DNA of 64,000 nt from NCBI GenBank assembly GCA_902464015.1, contig CABQHM010000003.1, positions 36,284 through 100,283 of the forward strand. Direction: 5' to 3'. Source of the stretch: an uncultured Coriobacteriales bacterium. Lineage in GTDB: Bacteria; Actinomycetota; Coriobacteriia; Coriobacteriales; UMGS124. The translations under genes and the position numbers were made by a program. This document shows, one piece after another, positions 34,948 through 43,078 of this stretch. A model generated the notes under the pieces. It searched no databases. It saw only the letters and a list, made by a program, of their open reading frames with translations, and had not been told where the DNA came from. The number at the start of each line of letters is the position of its first letter. The stretch's first letter is position 1.

Positions 34948-35802
34948 ATGCGTGCGACACGAACGGAGCTTGCCGTGGAAGTCATAGCGACCGTGGACAA
35001 GAAGGATTGCCCTGTTTCGGTACCGGTGCAGGCCTATTGCGCCCCTGGCGTGCTTTGCGAGGAGCAGCTGCCGCTCCAGCGAGAGCAGCTGCTCGACGTC
35101 TTCGTCAACGACATCCTTACCATGCGCGTGGGATGCAGCGAGGGGTCGCTCGTGGAGCTCGTGGTGGGCAGGCTCTTCACCGAGGGGCTGATAACGGGAA
35201 TTGACGAGATAGATTGCATGTCGGTGTGCGACCGTTCGATGCGTGCTGACGTGTATCTCAAAAACCGCGAGGCCGACTTGTCGCGTCGCCACATCGAGAC
35301 GGTGCCTACGTGTTGCACTATGAACCGTACACTCAACGACTATTTCAGCAAGGGAGAGACCTTGCGCCCCGTGCAGCCCATTGCCTGGTCGCCCGATTGG
35401 GTACTCGACGCCGCCCGGGATTTTCGCCGCGACACTCCCATGCACCGTGCCACAGGGGGCTCTCATAGTTGCCGGCTGGTGGGCGAGGGCGGTGTGCTCG
35501 TGTGTTGCGAGGACATCGGTCGGCACAACGCACTGGACAAGGCGATCGGCATGGCCCTGACGCGCGGCATCGACCTGCGCGCATGTGTGGCGTTTACGAG
35601 CGGGCGAGTGCCCACAGACATGGCGGTGAAGGCCGTGCGGGCGGGCATCCCCGTCTTGGCGACTTGCAAAGTCGCCACCGACAAGGCGTTGGACCTGGCC
35701 CGCGAGTACGGCCTGACGCTCGTTGTGCAGGCGACGTGCGAGTCGTTTCGGATTCTGTGCGGCGAGCTGCCGCGAGGTGGGCTTGCTGCAGGCGCGGCGT
35801 AG
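34948..35802 (+). CDS. fdhD: FdhD sulfurtransferase-like protein
   Basis: 284 residues. FdhD carries sulfur from a cysteine desulfurase to the molybdenum or tungsten cofactor of formate-dehydrogenase-type enzymes. Recognisable blocks are EEQLPLQ, VNDILTMRVGCSEGS, TGGSHSC, ICCEDIGRHNALDK-like text (VCCEDIGRHNALDKAIG), FTSGRVPTDM and the ATCKVATDKA region. The functional CxxC loop of classical FdhD is not seen; the corresponding place reads PTCCTMN with adjacent cysteines. A GTG at 34975 with GGAG 8 nt upstream is an alternative start. No formate dehydrogenase is in the window, so the client may be the AOR or molybdenum enzymes nearby or something elsewhere. Confidence 0.88.
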   Translation: MRATRTELAVEVIATVDKKDCPVSVPVQAYCAPGVLCEEQLPLQREQLLDVFVNDILTMRVGCSEGSLVELVVGRLFTEGLITGIDEIDCMSVCDRSMRADVYLKNREADLSRRHIETVPTCCTMNRTLNDYFSKGETLRPVQPIAWSPDWVLDAARDFRRDTPMHRATGGSHSCRLVGEGGVLVCCEDIGRHNALDKAIGMALTRGIDLRACVAFTSGRVPTDMAVKAVRAGIPVLATCKVATDKALDLAREYGLTLVVQATCESFRILCGELPRGGLAAGAA

Positions 35803-35807
35803 GGGGT

Positions 35808-36353
35808 ATGGCCATGGTGGCGAATCTAGCGGTGGTTGAAGGCGTGGGCGAGGCCGTGGGGCGCTGTGCGCCAGACGTGGTCAAGCAGGCCCCGGAGGCC
35901 GTAGGGGCCCCACCCCGCATCCGGCTCACGGGCATCTTGGTGGAGGACGGCCGCGTTCTTGTACAGCGTCAGGTATTGAAGGAGCGGGCGCACTGGAACT
36001 TCCCGGGAGGGGCCTTGGAGCCCGGCGAGACTCTGAGGGAGTGCCTGCGGCGTGAGATGCGGGAGGAGTGCGGCCTGGAGGTAGAAGTGGGCGAACTGCT
36101 CTATGTGTGCGATCGCTTCCGCTCTTTGGGCAGACAGACGGTGGACATGAGCTTCTTGGTGCACCGGGTGGGCGGCGAGCTTCAGGAGGGCCCGCATGTG
36201 GACGGCCAGGGAGAGTATTTCGCGGCTGCCCGCATGGTGCCCGTCGATGACCTGCCGCGTTACGGCTTCTCAGACAAGCTTGTACGCCTCGTGCGCGAGG
36301 GCTTTCCAGACAGGGGTACCTACCAGGGAGATTTCCACGAGTTCTACGGCTAG
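35808..36353 (+). CDS. Nudix hydrolase
   Basis: 181 residues; a second ATG 6 nt later is equally possible given the AGGGGG ribosome site. The Nudix box is complete, reading GGALEPGETLRECLRREM followed by REECGL. About 40 poorly conserved residues precede the Nudix fold. It starts 5 nt after fdhD and is probably co-transcribed. Nudix proteins cleave nucleoside diphosphate-linked compounds, and the substrate is not predictable. Confidence 0.88.
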   Translation: MAMVANLAVVEGVGEAVGRCAPDVVKQAPEAVGAPPRIRLTGILVEDGRVLVQRQVLKERAHWNFPGGALEPGETLRECLRREMREECGLEVEVGELLYVCDRFRSLGRQTVDMSFLVHRVGGELQEGPHVDGQGEYFAAARMVPVDDLPRYGFSDKLVRLVREGFPDRGTYQGDFHEFYG

Positions 36354-36366
36354 CGGCGCCGTGTGG

Positions 36367-37113
36367 TTAAAGCGTCGCCTTTTGGAATCGCGCGAATTCC
36401 TCGGGCGTGTCGAGGTCGCAGAAGACGTCGCGTCCGATGACCGGGGGGATGTCGGCGGGGACGGCTGCGAGCGCGCCCGAGCGGAAGAGCTGGCGGGCGC
36501 CTTCATCGCCGGCGAGAGTTTCGAACAAAGGGAGCGTCTCGCGGGGGAAGAGACAGGGGTTGCCCTGACGCGTGCCACAGCGTGAACGCAGGGCAACCGG
36601 CGCGGGTGCGGCGTCGGGAGCCTCGGTACCCCGTATCCGCCCGAACGCCGCAATGAGGGCATCGAGATGCTCGGCCTCTACAAACGGCTGGTCAGCCGCC
36701 ATAAAGATGATCGCGTCGAAATCGAGCGCACGCGCATGCTGCGCGGCAATGCGCACGGAGGTCGACTGCCCCTGCGACCAGGCGTCGTTGCGCAGCTCGA
36801 CGAGTCGGCGCTGTGCGGTCTCGCTGTAGGGCCCCGCTGGTTTCTCAAGCCTCTTGAGCTGGTCGAATCCTGCACAGCTCTCAAGTACTGGTGTCATTTT
36901 CCCCGCATGGGCACCTGTCACCACGGCAACCTGGAAGGCGTGGCTGTCCAAGGCGACCTCGCAGGCATGTTCCAGCAGGCATGTGCCGAGCCCGTCATGC
37001 CCCAAATAGGGTGCAAGCAGCTTGGGGAAGCCCATGCGCGAGGAGGAACCCGCCGCCAACACGCAGGCAAGAACGCACGGCGTCTTTCTGTTCTTGCTGA
37101 TGGGGAGGTACAT
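36367..37113 (-). CDS. MocA-like molybdenum cofactor nucleotidyltransferase
   Basis: 248 residues from the ATG preceded by GAAGG; the open frame continues upstream but lacks a better start. The NTP-transferase signature is LAAGSSSRMGFPKLL (residues about 15-30), followed by the MAADQPFVEAEHL acceptor-site motif. Closest in pattern are MocA/MobA-like enzymes, which add CMP or GMP to molybdopterin. Xanthine-dehydrogenase-type enzymes need MocA and XdhC, and both are in this block. It is convergent with the Nudix gene and divergent from the LuxR gene. Confidence 0.85.
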   Translation of the reverse strand: MYLPISKNRKTPCVLACVLAAGSSSRMGFPKLLAPYLGHDGLGTCLLEHACEVALDSHAFQVAVVTGAHAGKMTPVLESCAGFDQLKRLEKPAGPYSETAQRRLVELRNDAWSQGQSTSVRIAAQHARALDFDAIIFMAADQPFVEAEHLDALIAAFGRIRGTEAPDAAPAPVALRSRCGTRQGNPCLFPRETLPLFETLAGDEGARQLFRSGALAAVPADIPPVIGRDVFCDLDTPEEFARFQKATL

Positions 37114-37217
37114 GGCCGACCTTCTTTCTTGCGTGTGCGACAAACGGGCCCCGTCGGGGCCATGGTGCGAAGTTCTCACACTACCCTGCATCCTACGTTG
37201 CTCCGCGCGTGGCCGAC

Positions 37218-37248
37218 ATTCCCCGATTGGGGTATTCTTACGGGGTGT
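37218..37248. promoter_or_regulatory. ATTCCCC-N4-GGGGTAT operator with third half-site
   Basis: ATTCCCC GATT GGGGTAT (37218-37235) is followed after 6 nt by GGGGTGT (37242-37248). It lies in the divergent mocA-luxR promoter, about 45 bp upstream of the luxR start. The same three-part arrangement occurs at 42065. Confidence 0.65.
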
Positions 37249-37291
37249 AAGACGCGCAGCGTGAGCGCGGGTAGCCAGGGGGGACGAGGAC

Positions 37292-39979
37292 ATGACGCAG
37301 CCAGCAAACGATGTGGCCAGGCAGCAGCCGGGAATTTCATACACCCCACTGCCCTCGAAGGTGCGCATTCCGGTTTGCATGGCCGACGCCGTCGCAAGGC
37401 GTCAGGTAAACGCGAAGCTCAACCTCGGGTTGACCCGTGGGCTCACGAGCGTCGTAGCTTCGGCCGGGTACGGCAAAACCACCTCGGTCGCGGCATGGGC
37501 CTCCTCGGTTGGCGGGGAGTGTGCCGTCTCCTGGTATTCGGTGGGTGCGCAGGACGCTGTGGTGGGGGTGTTCTGGCGTTATGTTTCGGCGTCGCTGTGC
37601 GAAGCGGACGTCTCGCTTAGGCAGGCGCTTTCCGACCTGAGCTTTCCCGACGACCCGGCCCTGCTGCGCAACGCGATAAGCTGCCTCATCGTCGCCGCAG
37701 GCGCACTGCCACGCCGGGTCGTTCTGGTCCTCGATGACTTCCATGTGGTGCAAGACGAGCCCGACATCGCCCAAAGCGTGCAGTACCTCCTTCAAAACCT
37801 CCCTGCGAACATGCATCTGGTCGTGACCTCCCGCCGGCCGCTTGCCCTGCAGCTTGCCCGCCTGCGTGTGGCAGGCCAGCTCATGGCCATCGACGAGAAC
37901 GACCTGCGTTTCACGGCAGACGAGGCGGCCGAGTTTTTCTCCCGTGCAGGCTGCGTCGCCCCCGAATCGCTCGAGGCGCCCGCCGCAGCTTGCGCCTTCA
38001 CGTCCGACGGCCTCGCCCGCATCGAGGCCCACACGCACGGCTGGCCCGCAGGCTGTCGGCTCGTCGCCATGCTGGGCGACGCCGATGACGCGCGGGGCGC
38101 GCACGACCAGGTGCGCGCCGGCATGAACGACTACCTTTTCGAGGAGGTCTTCCTGGCGCTCCCCGCCGACCAGCGCGACTTCCTCGTCAAGACGTCGGTC
38201 GTTGACTCGTTCTGCCCCTCGTTGGCCGCCGCGCTCACAGGTATGTCCTGCCCTCAGGCCGCGGGCATGGCAGAGGCGCTTGCCAGGGGTGATCTCTTCA
38301 TCGCTCGCATCGACCAGGGCGGGTCTGAGAGCTGGTACCGCTATCACATGCTTTTTGCCGACATGCTCGCGACGCGCGCCGCGGCGCTCGCCCCCGAGGA
38401 GCTTGAGGGGTGCCGCAAGGCCGCGCGCGACTGGTACGCCCGCCACGGGTACCTCGATCAGGCGGTCTCCATGTGCGTGGTCTTGACCGACTGGGACGGT
38501 CTGCGCGACCTCGTCGTCGCCAATTGGAAGTCGCTCTATATGACCGACTCCCACCAGACGCTCGTGCGCTGGGCCTCGCAGATGCCACAGGCGCGCGTGC
38601 TCGACAGCCCCTTCCTCTGCGCGGTCCTCGCCATGCCCTATGCCATTGCGGGGCAAATCGAGCTGGCAAACTCCCTGGTCATGCATGCGGTGGAGCGCCT
38701 GAAGCCCAACGAGGACTTCCTTTTTGCCATGTGCATGGTGCAAAAGGCGTTCCTCGCCGCGTGCAGGGCGCGTTTCGCCGACATGCGCAAGTTTGCCGAA
38801 AGCGCGCTTGAGTACCTGCCGCAGGAGGAGTACTACTTGCGGGGCATGATGTTTCAGGTGCTGGCGTCGTCGTACTCACCGACCGAGCCGCTGCGCTCGC
38901 GTGCCTTACTTCATGAGGCCCTGCAGATGCAGGAGCCCTTCGGCAACAGGAACCTGACGTGTTCGGCGCTGGGCAACCTTGCGATGTGCTGCGCGAATCT
39001 GGGGCTGTACGACGAGTCGCAGATGCACGCCGCCTCGGCGCTGGGCCTCTACAGCGAGGCCGAGGGCGCCTGCAAGCCGATGCTTGCCTATGCCTGGCTC
39101 GCCCAGGCAATCGTGGCGCATCAGTTGGGCAGGTTTGACCAGGCCGAGCGGGACCTCGACGCCTACAGGCGGCTGACCGATTTGCAGGGAGGCACGTCCG
39201 AGATGGTGGCGCAGGCATGCGTGCTGCGCGCGAAGGTGCGTGTCTGCAGGGGCGACATGCCGGGTGCCGAGGCCGCGTTCACGCGTGCTCTGAACGCCAG
39301 CGTCGCCGGTGCGGCGCAGGCGTTTCCGGGCGCGGTCCTTGTCAAGCCTTGCGCCGCCGTGGTGAAGGGCCGGGTGGATGCCTGCCTGTCCGCGCGTGAC
39401 GAGCACCGCGGCGCCCTGCGCGCGCTTGCCGCCGTCGCCGCGTACTGTCTGGGCGAAGCCGCCCCGGACATGTGCGAGGAGTATTGCGCCTTTGCCGAGG
39501 GCATCGACAAAGGCGAGCGTGCGCTTTACATCTACGCCAATGTGGCCGGCGCCATGCTGTGCGAGCAGGCGGCCCTCACTGTGCGGGCCGACGCGTGCCT
39601 GGCCCGGGCGGCTTCCCTGGCCGCACAGACAAGCTCGCCCATGCTTCTTGCCGAGAACGTGGAGGCCCTGCGTCCCGTAGCGCAAAGGCTTCTCGCCACA
39701 TCGCGCGACATGGGCGTCGTGGCGTGCCTGGGCAGGCTGTATGAGGGTGCAAGGGCGCTGGACTCCTCCTCGGCGCAGGCGTGTGAGGTGCGCCTCACCG
39801 ATCGCGAGCTCGATGTGATGCGCCTGGTGGCGGCGGGCATGTCGGTGGCCCAGGCTGCCGAGCACATGGTGGTATCGCGCGAGACGGTGAAGAAGCACCT
39901 GGCAAACATCTACGCCAAGCTGGACGTTCACTCCAAAATGCAGGCAGTGGCCCTGTTGCGCGAGCGCGGTGTGCTGTAG
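37292..39979 (+). CDS. MalT-type LuxR regulator (STAND ATPase)
   Basis: 895 residues. A P-loop ATPase has Walker A SAGYGKTT near residue 60 and Walker B VVLVLDDFHVV near 148. It is followed by an arm and a long TPR-like helical region (about 400-800), and a LuxR HTH at the C-terminus (LTDRELDVMRLVAAGMS with VSRETVKKHLANIYAKL). MalT-type regulators bind an inducer and ATP, oligomerise and activate promoters through G-rich direct or inverted half-sites. The GGGG-containing operators around this gene fit that mode and suggest it controls itself and the molybdenum genes. Convergent with the methyltransferase gene. Confidence 0.92.
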   Translation: MTQPANDVARQQPGISYTPLPSKVRIPVCMADAVARRQVNAKLNLGLTRGLTSVVASAGYGKTTSVAAWASSVGGECAVSWYSVGAQDAVVGVFWRYVSASLCEADVSLRQALSDLSFPDDPALLRNAISCLIVAAGALPRRVVLVLDDFHVVQDEPDIAQSVQYLLQNLPANMHLVVTSRRPLALQLARLRVAGQLMAIDENDLRFTADEAAEFFSRAGCVAPESLEAPAAACAFTSDGLARIEAHTHGWPAGCRLVAMLGDADDARGAHDQVRAGMNDYLFEEVFLALPADQRDFLVKTSVVDSFCPSLAAALTGMSCPQAAGMAEALARGDLFIARIDQGGSESWYRYHMLFADMLATRAAALAPEELEGCRKAARDWYARHGYLDQAVSMCVVLTDWDGLRDLVVANWKSLYMTDSHQTLVRWASQMPQARVLDSPFLCAVLAMPYAIAGQIELANSLVMHAVERLKPNEDFLFAMCMVQKAFLAACRARFADMRKFAESALEYLPQEEYYLRGMMFQVLASSYSPTEPLRSRALLHEALQMQEPFGNRNLTCSALGNLAMCCANLGLYDESQMHAASALGLYSEAEGACKPMLAYAWLAQAIVAHQLGRFDQAERDLDAYRRLTDLQGGTSEMVAQACVLRAKVRVCRGDMPGAEAAFTRALNASVAGAAQAFPGAVLVKPCAAVVKGRVDACLSARDEHRGALRALAAVAAYCLGEAAPDMCEEYCAFAEGIDKGERALYIYANVAGAMLCEQAALTVRADACLARAASLAAQTSSPMLLAENVEALRPVAQRLLATSRDMGVVACLGRLYEGARALDSSSAQACEVRLTDRELDVMRLVAAGMSVAQAAEHMVVSRETVKKHLANIYAKLDVHSKMQAVALLRERGVL

Positions 39980-40017
39980 GCGCCTCAGTTGCTTACGCCC
40001 GCGCCTCTGCCTGCCTG

Positions 40018-40932
40018 CTACATCATCGTGTCGGTCGCGCCGCTCGACGCGGGGTATGTCGGCTCAACGGGGGCGTTCGTGGCATCCCATAGGCCGTCCC
40101 AGCCTATGCCTTGGGCTGTGTGACGCCTGTTCGTCTTGCAGGAGAAAACGGCAAGGTCGCGCCACACAGGCAGGTAGTAGGGAAACTCCGGGTCGTCGCG
40201 GCGCTGAAGGAGCCCGGCCACTTCCTTGGGGGTCACGCCGTTGGGATAGGTGCGTGTGCGAAAGAGGCCGAAGTAGGTCACGGCATCCTCGAGGCTTCTC
40301 AGGGGCTGTCCGTAATCGAGCCGTATGCGCATGCCACAGACCTGCGGGTCAACGTCGCGATTGCGTTCGAGCGACTTCGCAAAGTCGTTCACAACGGGTC
40401 GCGGGTCATAGGGATTGTGCGCGTGAATCTTGTTGATGACGAGCACGCGGTGCGCCCCGGCGCGACAAGCTGCCGCATAGGCGTCCTCGAAAGAGGCAGA
40501 CAGGCAGAATATGGCCAGGTCATAGGCATTGACGGCTTGTTGCGGAGATGGACCTGGATCCCATGCGCGACGGCGCGGACCTCGCTTGGCGAGTCTGCTT
40601 CCAGACCTTGCCGGCAAACGCGTCTCGCGTTTGCCCAGCTCCCAGGTGAACATGTCGGCGCAGTGAGGATGCACGTTGGTCGCCCCGGTGCGACGCGCCT
40701 CTTCGCTGAGATGGGCGATTGCCTGGTCAGAGCGGTCGACGGCATCGATGTGCCCAGCATGTTCGGTAAGAGCCAAGCTCAGCTGTCCCATGCCGCATCC
40801 TGCGTCGAGCACGCGTCCGCCGCGGGGGCATTGTGCCGCTGCAAGGCGGGCCAGGTCACGAAAATACGGGCTCAGCCTGTCGGCGTCTTCCATAAAGCGC
40901 AAGATGTCGGGTGTCCAGCAGCTCATGCGCAT
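40018..40932 (-). CDS. SAM-dependent methyltransferase
   Basis: 304 residues. The Rossmann methyltransferase motif I is GGRVLDAGCGMGQLSLAL near residue 37, followed by IDAVDRSDQAI. An ATG at 40926 overlapping the XdhC stop (ATGA) is an alternative, but AAGGAAGG is better spaced from 40932. It is translationally coupled to xdhC. A low-complexity basic insert sits at about 110-135. The acceptor substrate is unknown; its place suggests a link to the molybdoenzyme block. Confidence 0.82.
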   Translation of the reverse strand: MRMSCWTPDILRFMEDADRLSPYFRDLARLAAAQCPRGGRVLDAGCGMGQLSLALTEHAGHIDAVDRSDQAIAHLSEEARRTGATNVHPHCADMFTWELGKRETRLPARSGSRLAKRGPRRRAWDPGPSPQQAVNAYDLAIFCLSASFEDAYAAACRAGAHRVLVINKIHAHNPYDPRPVVNDFAKSLERNRDVDPQVCGMRIRLDYGQPLRSLEDAVTYFGLFRTRTYPNGVTPKEVAGLLQRRDDPEFPYYLPVWRDLAVFSCKTNRRHTAQGIGWDGLWDATNAPVEPTYPASSGATDTMM

Positions 40933-41981
40933 ACGGCTGTCGCCTTCCTTTCCGTGCCAGCGTCCTCTTCGTCCAAATGCCCCTGCTCCACAGGCGAGCG
41001 ATCGTGCCCGTCTTCCTTGGCAACTCGGTATGTCACGAGCTTCTCGCCCCGTGCGGCAAGCTCCTCGCGGCATGCGGCAATGCGGGCCACCTCCACGGGC
41101 GCGAAGAGGTCGAGCGTGCAGCCGGGCAGGTCGTCGGTGTGCCGGAGCCTTTCTGTGCGCGAGGCCTGAATCTGCGCGAGTGCGGCGAGCGCAATCTCTT
41201 CGGGTTCACGCCCGCCTAGGAACATGCCGATAGGGCCGTACACACGCGAGAGGTCGGCGGGGGTGAACCCCATGGCCAGCAGCGCCGTGTGGCGGTCGGC
41301 CAACGTCTCGGCGTGGCCCAGGCAGCCGATGTAGCCGGCGTTGCTCTTTAAGGCGCTGGCGAGTGCGGGGGTGTCGATTTTGGCGTCATGCGTGAGGGCG
41401 CACACGGCGTCTTGGGGTCCCAGGTTGAGTTGGGGGAGCACCTCTTGCGGCCATGACTCGAACAACTCGTCGGCACCCTTGTGGATGCGCGATGCCTGCG
41501 TGAACGTGCGTCGGGGGTCAATCACCACCGTGCGGTACCCCACGCACCGCGCGAGCTCGCACAGGGCGGAAGCGATGTGGACCGCGCCCACGCACACGAT
41601 GCGAGGGGCGGCCTTCTCCGCTTGACGCGCCGCGCGCATCAGCGCAAGCACCTCGTCGTCGAAGGGGCGAACCCGTATCTCGAACGACCCGCCGCACGGA
41701 ACGTCAAGCCCCCAGGTTTCGGGGGAGGCATCCAGCTCGGACTCGCTGAATACGAGGGTCTTTGCCTGGCCGCTTTCGATGACCTCGCGTGCGGCTTCAA
41801 ACACGGCCCCCTCGATGCAGCCGCCCGACACAGACCCTGCCACGTCGCCGAGCTCGTTGACGGCCATAAGGGCGCCCTTGTCGCGTGGTCCCGTGCCGCC
41901 CGAGGTGCCAACCATCTGGGCCAGTGCGAACCGCCGCCCCTTGCGGTACCAGCGTTCCATGCTTTCAATGGGTTCCTTCAT
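40923..41981 (-). CDS. xdhC: XdhC/CoxI family molybdenum cofactor insertion protein
   Basis: 352 residues with the XdhC_CoxI domain first (AQMVGTSGGTGPRDKGALM and SVSGGCIEGAVFE) and a Rossmann XdhC_C domain later (RIVCVGAVHIASALCELA, and YIGCLGHAETLADR). XdhC proteins bind and sulfurate the cofactor for xanthine-dehydrogenase-type enzymes and hand it to the apoenzyme. It is divergent from exactly such an enzyme (42299-46505). The C-terminal about 70 residues are not conserved. Confidence 0.9.
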   Translation of the reverse strand: MKEPIESMERWYRKGRRFALAQMVGTSGGTGPRDKGALMAVNELGDVAGSVSGGCIEGAVFEAAREVIESGQAKTLVFSESELDASPETWGLDVPCGGSFEIRVRPFDDEVLALMRAARQAEKAAPRIVCVGAVHIASALCELARCVGYRTVVIDPRRTFTQASRIHKGADELFESWPQEVLPQLNLGPQDAVCALTHDAKIDTPALASALKSNAGYIGCLGHAETLADRHTALLAMGFTPADLSRVYGPIGMFLGGREPEEIALAALAQIQASRTERLRHTDDLPGCTLDLFAPVEVARIAACREELAARGEKLVTYRVAKEDGHDRSPVEQGHLDEEDAGTERKATAVCA

Positions 41982-42064
41982 CGCCGCAGCCCCCTAGTCC
42001 TGTGTTCGGCGCGAGTCGCACAATTCAACAGGTGCCAGGTTAGGCGCAGGGGTTTCGGCCCCCC

Positions 42065-42094
42065 ATTCCCCGCCCGGGGTATCTCATGGGGTAT
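42065..42094. promoter_or_regulatory. ATTCCCC-N4-GGGGTAT operator with third half-site
   Basis: ATTCCCC GCCC GGGGTAT (42065-42082) followed after 5 nt by GGGGTAT (42088-42094), almost the same as the site at 37218. It lies 84 bp upstream of xdhC and about 210 bp upstream of the molybdenum hydroxylase operon. Confidence 0.65.
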
Positions 42095-42192
42095 ATGGTG
42101 CGCTGGCCCCTTTCCGCCATGGAACCCAACCTATGTTCTCCCTGTTCAACAGCCTTGAGAACCCCATGGCCACCACCTTGTAGGCCCGTGGC

Positions 42193-42222
42193 ATTCCCCA
42201 CGGGATTACCCGCGTGGGGAAT
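42193..42222. promoter_or_regulatory. Inverted repeat ATTCCCCACG/CGTGGGGAAT
   Basis: Perfect 10-bp arms with a 10-nt spacer, 77 bp before the first gene of the molybdenum hydroxylase operon. The half-site ATTCCCC is shared with the other operators, but the spacing is longer. Confidence 0.6.
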
Positions 42223-42298
42223 GTCGTCCCCCGCCTTGCGCAACTAGATTGTTCAGCGTGGTCATCCATGCAAACAATCTAGTAGGGGAGAGATGCAC

Positions 42299-43075
42299 AT
42301 GGCGCAAGAAGTAACACGCCGCGACTTCCTCGCGGTTGGCGGTGCCGGTGTTGCCGGCCTGGCAGCCAGCCTGGGAATCAACTCGGTCATCGGCGCGCCC
42401 GAGGAGGCTCACGCCGAGGTCGCCGCTGTCACGGACTTTGTCTACACCTGTCCTGTCTGCGGCCAGAAGACCGCCGACTACGAGGCGCTCAAGGCCCACT
42501 TCGAGGAAAATCACCCCGAGGCCGCCGTGCCTGAGTGCGCGACGCTCACTATCAATGGCACAGAAGTGAAGGTCCAGGTAGAGCCCCAGTGGACCCTGCG
42601 CGAGACGCTTCAGCGCGCCGTGGGACTCACCGGTTGCGCCAAGGAGATGTGCGACCGCGGTGGCTGCGGCTCGTGCAGCGTGCTCATCGACGGCGTACCT
42701 GCGCTCTCTTGCTCCACGCTCGCCGTTGAGGTCCAGGGCCGTCAGATCGAGACCTCCGAGGGCATTGCCGCCACGCCCAAGTGGCGCCCGCTCGTGGAGG
42801 CATATGCCAAGTACGACGCCGCCCAGTGCGGTTACTGCACGCCCGGCCAGTTCACGGTGGCCAAGTACATCATCGAGAAGTACGGCCAGCCCACGGCTGA
42901 GCAGATTCGCGAGGAGCTGTCGGGCAACATCTGCCGCTGCGGCACTTACTCGCGTCATGTCGCTGCCATCCAGGAGGCTGCCGCCGCCATTGCCGAGGGT
43001 CAGGAGCACCTGCCTGAGACCGACGACGAGACGTTTGTGGCAAACATCAACGCCGCGACTGCAAGGGAGGCATAA
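42299..43075 (+). CDS. Tat-exported 2Fe-2S subunit of a xanthine-dehydrogenase-family complex, with C2H2 zinc finger
   Basis: 258 residues from the ATG 9 nt after GGGGAG. A Tat leader (TRRDFLAVGG, cleavage near EEAHAEV) is followed by an unexpected C2H2 zinc-finger-like motif: C51, C54, H67 and H72 (C-x2-C-x12-H-x4-H). The usual two-domain [2Fe-2S] subunit comes next, with plant-type cysteines in CAKEMCDRGGCGSC and C-terminal cluster cysteines in CGYCTPG and CRCGTYS. It is the only subunit with a leader and probably carries the others through the Tat system. It is separated from the Mo subunit gene by 3 nt. Confidence 0.88.
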   Translation: MAQEVTRRDFLAVGGAGVAGLAASLGINSVIGAPEEAHAEVAAVTDFVYTCPVCGQKTADYEALKAHFEENHPEAAVPECATLTINGTEVKVQVEPQWTLRETLQRAVGLTGCAKEMCDRGGCGSCSVLIDGVPALSCSTLAVEVQGRQIETSEGIAATPKWRPLVEAYAKYDAAQCGYCTPGQFTVAKYIIEKYGQPTAEQIREELSGNICRCGTYSRHVAAIQEAAAAIAEGQEHLPETDDETFVANINAATAREA

Positions 43076-43078
43076 ATC

